Below are positions 14,610 to 18,596 of a stretch of 18,596 nucleotides of DNA, one piece after another. Position 1 is the first letter of the stretch; every line of letters begins with the position of its first letter. The notes beneath the pieces were generated by a model. That model made no database searches and was not told the DNA's origin. It was given only the letters and a program-made list of their open reading frames with translations. The stretch is from NCBI GenBank assembly GCA_038200305.1, contig JBBPYD010000239.1, positions 1 through 18,596 on the forward strand. The letters run 5' to 3'. This DNA comes from JANXXV01 sp038200305 (GTDB lineage Bacteria; Acidobacteriota; Terriglobia; Bryobacterales; Bryobacteraceae). The translations under genes and the position numbers were made by a program.

Positions 14610-17600
14610 CTACTGGGAAACCAGTTCGGCGGCTTCGGTCTCTTCGCTGGCGGTGAAGTAGGCGCAATCCGGGTGGTGGAACACCAGGGCGCTGACGCTG
14701 GCTTCCGGCTCCATCATCATGCCCTCCGTTAGTTCAACGCCAATGTCTTCGGGACGCAGCAGTTTCCACAAGCCGGCCTGATCGTCCAGGTTGGGACATG
14801 CGGGATATCCGAAGCTGTAACGGTTGCCGCGATACCGCGACGTGAACCGCTCTTGCATGGTCATGGTGGGGGGGTCCGGGAAACCCCAGTCCTCCCGGAT
14901 GCGCCGGTGAACCCACTCCGCACAGCCTTCGGCGGTTTCAATTGCCAGAGCCTGCAGGGCGTGCGTTTTGAAAAACTGTCCCGCGTTCTTGGCTTCCTCC
15001 GCCTTCGCTCGAATACCATGGCCGGCGGTGACTACGAACATCGCGAGATGATCGCGCTTGCCATTCACTGGATCGAGAATGTAATCGCTGAGGCACAATC
15101 CATCGGCCCTGGGTTGACGCCCGAATTTGAACGTGTGGATAGGTTCGGTTCCACCGGGAGCGAAGAGGTGGATGGAATTGCCGGCGCGCTCCCCTTCGAA
15201 AAATTGCCAGACGGCGCGGACTTTCATGAACTTTACCGCTTCTTCTTTCACCGCCTCTACGTTGTTGAAGAGTTCCAGTGCCTTCTCTTCGCGGTCTGCA
15301 AGCCGCTTCTCGAATCCGCCTTTGAACCCGAGATGGTGGCCGTAGAGCATGTTTGGATTGATGTAACTCCAGATCTCAGTGAGTTGCGGAACGTCCCGGA
15401 CTTTGCGGTCGAGATAGGGCACGTCTGGAATTGGAAGGGCCGCGGAGACCTTTGCGCTTCTGGCGTACGAGATGGGAAAGCGCGGTTCCGCCGGTGCGTC
15501 CGGGGCCGCGATGAGTTCCGTGAAGGTGTGGGTTCGCAGTGATTCCTCGTGAGTGGCTGGGTCCATGATCTCGTTCAAGAGCCGGAGTCCGGTCATGGCG
15601 TCTTTGGCGTAAAATGTGGCAGATGTATAGCTGGGCGCAATTTTCGTGGTGGTGTATTTCTCTGAAAGCGCGGCACCGCCTACGAGCAAGGGAACGTGGA
15701 TGCCCGCTTCCTTGAGGTCATTCGCGGTGATCACCATCTGTTGCGCGCTTTTGACTAACAGGCCGGAAAGCCCGATGGCATGGGGCGTGTGATCGTTGTA
15801 GGCGCGGACCAGCACGTCGGGCGCGACCTTGATGCCGAGATTGATCACCTCATAGCCGTTGTTGGCCAGGATGATCTCGACCAGATTTTTACCGATGTCG
15901 TGAACATCGCCCTTCACCGTGGCGAGGATTACTTTTCCGCGAGAGGCTGTGTCAGCCTTCTCCATGAAGTTCTCCAGGTGGTTGACGGCTGCCTTCATCG
16001 CTTCGGCCGATTGGAGGACTTCGGCCACGATCAGTTCATTCGCGTTGAAGAGGCGGCCCACTTCGGCCATGCCAGTCATGAGCGGTCCATTGATGATGTC
16101 GAGCGGCACGGCGCCTTCGGCCCGCTTGAGATCGAGGTCGGGGATGAGGCCGTCTTTATTGCCTTCAATGATGTAGTTCGCAAGACGCTGATCAAGGGGC
16201 AGGCCGGCCTGTTTCTCTTTGACCTTTGCCGTTGCGCCGCGGAAGTGTTCGGCGATGGCCGCAATATGGAATTGATTGATGGCGGCCTTTGCCTCTTTCG
16301 ACTGCTCGCGCCAGTCCTTGGGTGCACTCGCGAATTGCCCGGTCTCGGGCGGTGTGTTGAACAAAAGACTCTCGGCAAGCTGACGCTCGATGGGTGGGAT
16401 GGAAGCGAAGCGCTCCAGCTTTTCGGCATTTACAATCGCCAGATCCAGGCCGGCCTTGGTGCAGTAATACAGGAAGACCGAGTTGACGACTTCTCGAGCG
16501 GAGGCGGGCAGTCCAAAGGAAATGTTCGAGATGCCGAGGACCGTTTTTACATATGGGACTTCCGCCTTGATGAGCCGGAGAGCTTCAATGGTTTCGACAG
16601 CGCCGCCGATGTAATTCTCGTCGCCGGTGGCGCAGGGAAACACCAACGGGTCGATGATGATGTCTTCGGCGGGAATGCCGTGCTTTTCAGTTAAGATAGC
16701 GACGGAGCGTTGCGCGACGGCCAGTTTCCGTTCGCGCGTGAATGCCTGGGCTTGTAATTTATCTTCGTCGATGCAACCTACGACCAACGCCGCGCCGAAT
16801 GCCTTTGCAACGGGACACACGCGTTCGAACTTTTCCTCACCGTCTTCGAGGTTCACGGAATTGATGATGCTCTTGCCCTGGCAGTAAGTGAGGGAAAGCT
16901 CGATCGCCTTGGGATCGGTGGTGTCGATCATGATGGGCGCGTGAATCTTCCGGATGAGTTTTTCGTAGAAGGGAGGGATGTCGGCCATCTCTTCGCGATC
17001 CGTGGATTGCAGGCAGACGTCGATGATATGCGCGCCGTTGCGGACCTGGCGGCGGGCAATATCAGTGGCTTCTTCCCACTTCTCATCCGCGATCATGTTC
17101 TTGAACAGACGCGATCCGATGACGTTGGTGCGCTCGCCGACGATGAGCGGCCGATTGGTTTCGTCGGCCTCCACCAGATCGACACCGGAGTAGTAAGCGC
17201 GATGAGAACGCGCCGGCACAGGGCGGGGTTGGCGTCCATCGACCGCGGCTGCGATGGCTGAGATGTGGGCGGGCGTGGTGCCGCAGCAGCCGCCGACGAA
17301 ATTGAGCCAGCCGTGGTCTACAAATTTCCCTAGTTGAGACGCGACAGAGACGGGTGTTTCGTCATAACGGAGTTCATCGTTCGGTAGACCGGCATTGGGG
17401 TAACAAGACACGCGGGTGGATGCCATCTCATGCATGGTGCGGAGATGGTCGGTCATGAATTCAGGGCCGGTACCGCAGTTCAGGCCGACGGAAAGTAGAT
17501 CGGCATGGGCGATGGAAGTGCAGAAGGAGTCGGCCGTCTGGCCGCCCAGCATGGTGCCCATGGGCTCAATGGTGCCGGAAACCATGACAGGAATCTTGTA

Positions 17601-18170
17601 GCCGATTTCCTTTTCCACCTTCTGAATGCCAAGCAGGGCGGCCTTAACGTTGCGCGTATCCTGGCAGGTTTCCACCAGCAACAGGTCCGCGCCGCCTTCG
17701 ACCAGGGCCTTGGCTTGCTCATAGAAATTCTGAATGAGTTCGGAGAACGTGATGCCGCCAGTAACAGTGATCGCTTTGGTGGTGGGGCCGATGGAACCGG
17801 CGACAAAGCGCACCCGGCCTGGCGTTGAAAGTTCTGCCGCGGCTTGACGGGCGAGCCTTGCGGCTTGGACATTCAACTCATGCGAGTGGTCTTGCAAGCC
17901 GTACTCAGCCAGTACAACCTTCGTGCTACCGAAGCTGTTCGTTTCTACAATGTCGGCGCCGGCGCTGAAATAGGCCTTGTGAACGCCTAAAACCACGTCA
18001 GGGCGGGTGACGACGAGGTTCTCATTGCAACCTTCGAGCACAGGACCGCCGAAGTCGTCCGCGGTGAGGTTGGCCTGTTGCAGCATGGTGCCCATGGCGC
18101 CGTCGATCACCAAAATACGCGTCTCGAGTGCGTCGTAAAGGGCTTGCTGGCGGAGCTTATGATCTTCCAT
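14610..18170 (-). CDS. metH: Cobalamin-dependent methionine synthase MetH
   Basis: A full-length 1186-aa cytoplasmic enzyme that transfers the methyl group of 5-methyltetrahydrofolate to homocysteine through cobalamin. Domains in order: homocysteine-binding barrel (about 1-320) with zinc ligands Cys232 in NCGTG and Cys295/Cys296 in GGCCG; pterin-binding barrel (about 340-610) with VGERTNVIGS near 344-353; cobalamin cap helices (about 655-740); cobalamin-binding Rossmann domain with GDVHDIGKN at 754-762, where His757 is the lower cobalt ligand; and the AdoMet-dependent reactivation domain (about 895-1186) with RYSFGYPACP at 1117-1126. The pterin domain reads IDVCLQSTDREEM rather than the E. 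coli-type IDVNMDEGMLD, marking a different subtype. No Shine-Dalgarno is seen before the ATG. I found no convincing cobalamin or SAM riboswitch in the 420 bp upstream. The 3' end is 5 bp from tsaB. Confidence 0.97.
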   Translation of the reverse strand: MEDHKLRQQALYDALETRILVIDGAMGTMLQQANLTADDFGGPVLEGCNENLVVTRPDVVLGVHKAYFSAGADIVETNSFGSTKVVLAEYGLQDHSHELNVQAARLARQAAAELSTPGRVRFVAGSIGPTTKAITVTGGITFSELIQNFYEQAKALVEGGADLLLVETCQDTRNVKAALLGIQKVEKEIGYKIPVMVSGTIEPMGTMLGGQTADSFCTSIAHADLLSVGLNCGTGPEFMTDHLRTMHEMASTRVSCYPNAGLPNDELRYDETPVSVASQLGKFVDHGWLNFVGGCCGTTPAHISAIAAAVDGRQPRPVPARSHRAYYSGVDLVEADETNRPLIVGERTNVIGSRLFKNMIADEKWEEATDIARRQVRNGAHIIDVCLQSTDREEMADIPPFYEKLIRKIHAPIMIDTTDPKAIELSLTYCQGKSIINSVNLEDGEEKFERVCPVAKAFGAALVVGCIDEDKLQAQAFTRERKLAVAQRSVAILTEKHGIPAEDIIIDPLVFPCATGDENYIGGAVETIEALRLIKAEVPYVKTVLGISNISFGLPASAREVVNSVFLYYCTKAGLDLAIVNAEKLERFASIPPIERQLAESLLFNTPPETGQFASAPKDWREQSKEAKAAINQFHIAAIAEHFRGATAKVKEKQAGLPLDQRLANYIIEGNKDGLIPDLDLKRAEGAVPLDIINGPLMTGMAEVGRLFNANELIVAEVLQSAEAMKAAVNHLENFMEKADTASRGKVILATVKGDVHDIGKNLVEIILANNGYEVINLGIKVAPDVLVRAYNDHTPHAIGLSGLLVKSAQQMVITANDLKEAGIHVPLLVGGAALSEKYTTTKIAPSYTSATFYAKDAMTGLRLLNEIMDPATHEESLRTHTFTELIAAPDAPAEPRFPISYARSAKVSAALPIPDVPYLDRKVRDVPQLTEIWSYINPNMLYGHHLGFKGGFEKRLADREEKALELFNNVEAVKEEAVKFMKVRAVWQFFEGERAGNSIHLFAPGGTEPIHTFKFGRQPRADGLCLSDYILDPVNGKRDHLAMFVVTAGHGIRAKAEEAKNAGQFFKTHALQALAIETAEGCAEWVHRRIREDWGFPDPPTMTMQERFTSRYRGNRYSFGYPACPNLDDQAGLWKLLRPEDIGVELTEGMMMEPEASVSALVFHHPDCAYFTASEETEAAELVSQ

Positions 18171-18175
18171 TGAGT

Positions 18176-18596
18176 CTACAATTTTAACATTGGCGGCTCG
18201 GGGGACAGAGGGGCGGCTGTGTTTACGGGGCTCCCGGCGAGCGGAGGCGCGGTTTGCGAAACGAAGCCACTGGTTGATTGCGGTTGGTGTGGGTTCTGCG
18301 AAACGAAGCCATTTGTGGCGGCTTTTGTGGCGATCAGGATCTTGGCGGGCGTGGTTGTTTTTGCTTCCTGCCGTTCCTGTTCGCGGCGGCCGGCCTGGAG
18401 TTTCTGTAGTTGGCCGATTGCCTTGTAATAAGACCGCTCAATGGCTGCTTCGTAGCGGCGGAGATGGCCGAAATCGACCGCGTGCGCGTGGAAGCCCTGC
18501 GTGAGAGCTTCGTCATGGCCGGCAGGCGCCCGTTTGCGGGACGCGCCGGGTAAGGTGGGCATGGGTTCCAGACTGGGGCTGAAGAGTTGCAAGCTG
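18176..18596 (-). CDS. Uncharacterised protein, C-terminal part (5' end outside window)
   Basis: The frame is open to the window edge. A TTG at 18592 could start it, but the codon before is also sense, so the gene most likely continues beyond. The visible 138 or so residues hold a helical segment (LRRYEAAIERSYYKAIGQLQ) followed by a basic, Q/E-rich stretch and a low-complexity tail with two GFVSQ motifs 14 residues apart and many Pro, Ala and Thr. It resembles the ends of a type of hypothetical protein common in Acidobacteria whose function is unknown; this likeness is from memory and unchecked. It is on the same strand as metH, 5 nt upstream, but metH has its own -10-like box. It could be a decayed or non-coding segment. 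Confidence 0.4.
   Translation of the reverse strand, partial: SLQLFSPSLEPMPTLPGASRKRAPAGHDEALTQGFHAHAVDFGHLRRYEAAIERSYYKAIGQLQKLQAGRREQERQEAKTTTPAKILIATKAATNGFVSQNPHQPQSTSGFVSQTAPPLAGSPVNTAAPLSPEPPMLKL
18181..18186 (-). promoter_or_regulatory. Candidate -10 box for metH
   Basis: TAAAAT on the minus strand lies 10 nt before the metH ATG, inside the 3' end of the upstream partial gene. A transcript from here would start only a few bases before the ATG. No matching -35 hexamer was found at 16-18 bp. The small AT-rich patch (attttaacat at 18181-18190) stands out in GC-rich surroundings. Confidence 0.3.
18255..18311. repeat. Two 15-bp direct repeats spaced 42 bp apart
   Basis: TGCGAAACGAAGCCA occurs exactly at 18255-18269 and again at 18297-18311, each preceded by a similar GGTT sequence. 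The 42-bp offset is a multiple of three, and in the minus-strand frame both copies encode GFVSQ. They may belong to a dispersed short repeat family at the end of the partial gene. I saw no further copy elsewhere in the window. Confidence 0.6.

Noticed and set aside
13861..14667. Minus-strand frame of 268 codons opposite tsaB
   Set aside because: It overlaps the complete tsaB gene and the end of metH, and shows no signal or domain.
15780..16694. Plus-strand frame of 304 codons inside metH
   Set aside because: It is antisense to the cobalamin and pterin domains of metH, whose motifs are unambiguous.
18171..18596. Possible cobalamin or SAM riboswitch upstream of metH
   Set aside because: No B12-box-like or SAM-riboswitch-like core was recognised on the minus strand. 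The only notable elements are the 15-bp repeats and an AT-rich patch. A covariance-model search would settle this.
1..18596. CRISPR array, insertion sequence, phage or tRNA-associated attachment site
   Set aside because: I saw no regularly spaced repeats beyond the 15-bp pair, no transposase or integrase-like protein, and no tRNA-like cloverleaf.

Overview
The window looks like chromosomal DNA of an Acidobacteriota bacterium, most probably of the Solibacter/Bryobacter type. The grounds are moderately high GC, dense gene packing, a BshB1-type bacillithiol deacetylase, an apiosidase-like DUF5060/DUF4038 hydrolase, two back-to-back phosphohexomutase genes, and a secreted ankyrin protein carrying a CXXCH motif and a terpene-cyclase-like repeat domain. 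The taxonomy is inferred from protein character only. I see no phage, integrase, transposase, CRISPR array, tRNA or rRNA, so this reads as core genome with a lineage-specific flavour.

Layout. (1) 148-1282, minus: a secreted alpha/beta esterase followed 4 nt later by a small uncharacterised gene. (2) 1305-4733, plus: an exported CBM9-like protein and two abutting GlmM/ManB-type phosphohexomutases, with each stop codon immediately followed by the next ATG. (3) 4699-4998, minus: an FtsB/DivIC-like division protein whose 3' end overlaps the second mutase. (4) 5072-7831, plus: cutA, an MFS transporter of the anion:cation symporter type, and a YihY/BrkB membrane protein. (5) 7828-12187, minus: a PfkB sugar kinase, a rhomboid protease and bshB1 run as an overlapping operon, then the ankyrin/CXXCH/cyclase-like fusion, which has its own promoter-like sequence. 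(6) 12239-14604, plus: an exported DUF5060/DUF4038 glycosidase-like protein coupled by a 1-nt overlap to tsaB. (7) 14610-18170, minus: a full-length cobalamin-dependent methionine synthase, preceded by the 3' part of an uncharacterised gene that runs off the window edge.

How the genes fit together. Several point to use of plant or polysaccharide carbon: the CBM9-like protein, the apiosidase-like hydrolase, the esterase, the ACS-type transporter, the PfkB kinase and the mutases. The rest are housekeeping: tRNA t6A modification (tsaB), methionine synthesis (metH), low-molecular-weight thiol synthesis (bshB1) and division (ftsB-like). Convergent genes overlap or nearly touch at three junctions (4699-4733, 7828-7831, 14605-14609), leaving no room for classical terminators. 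Several genes lack a Shine-Dalgarno and instead have a -10-like TANNNT box close to the start codon.

The most unusual item is the ankyrin/CXXCH/cyclase-fold fusion at 7828-9801. Next are the tandem mutases, of which the first has an altered catalytic loop. I did not find a clearly new multi-gene defence or mobile system.
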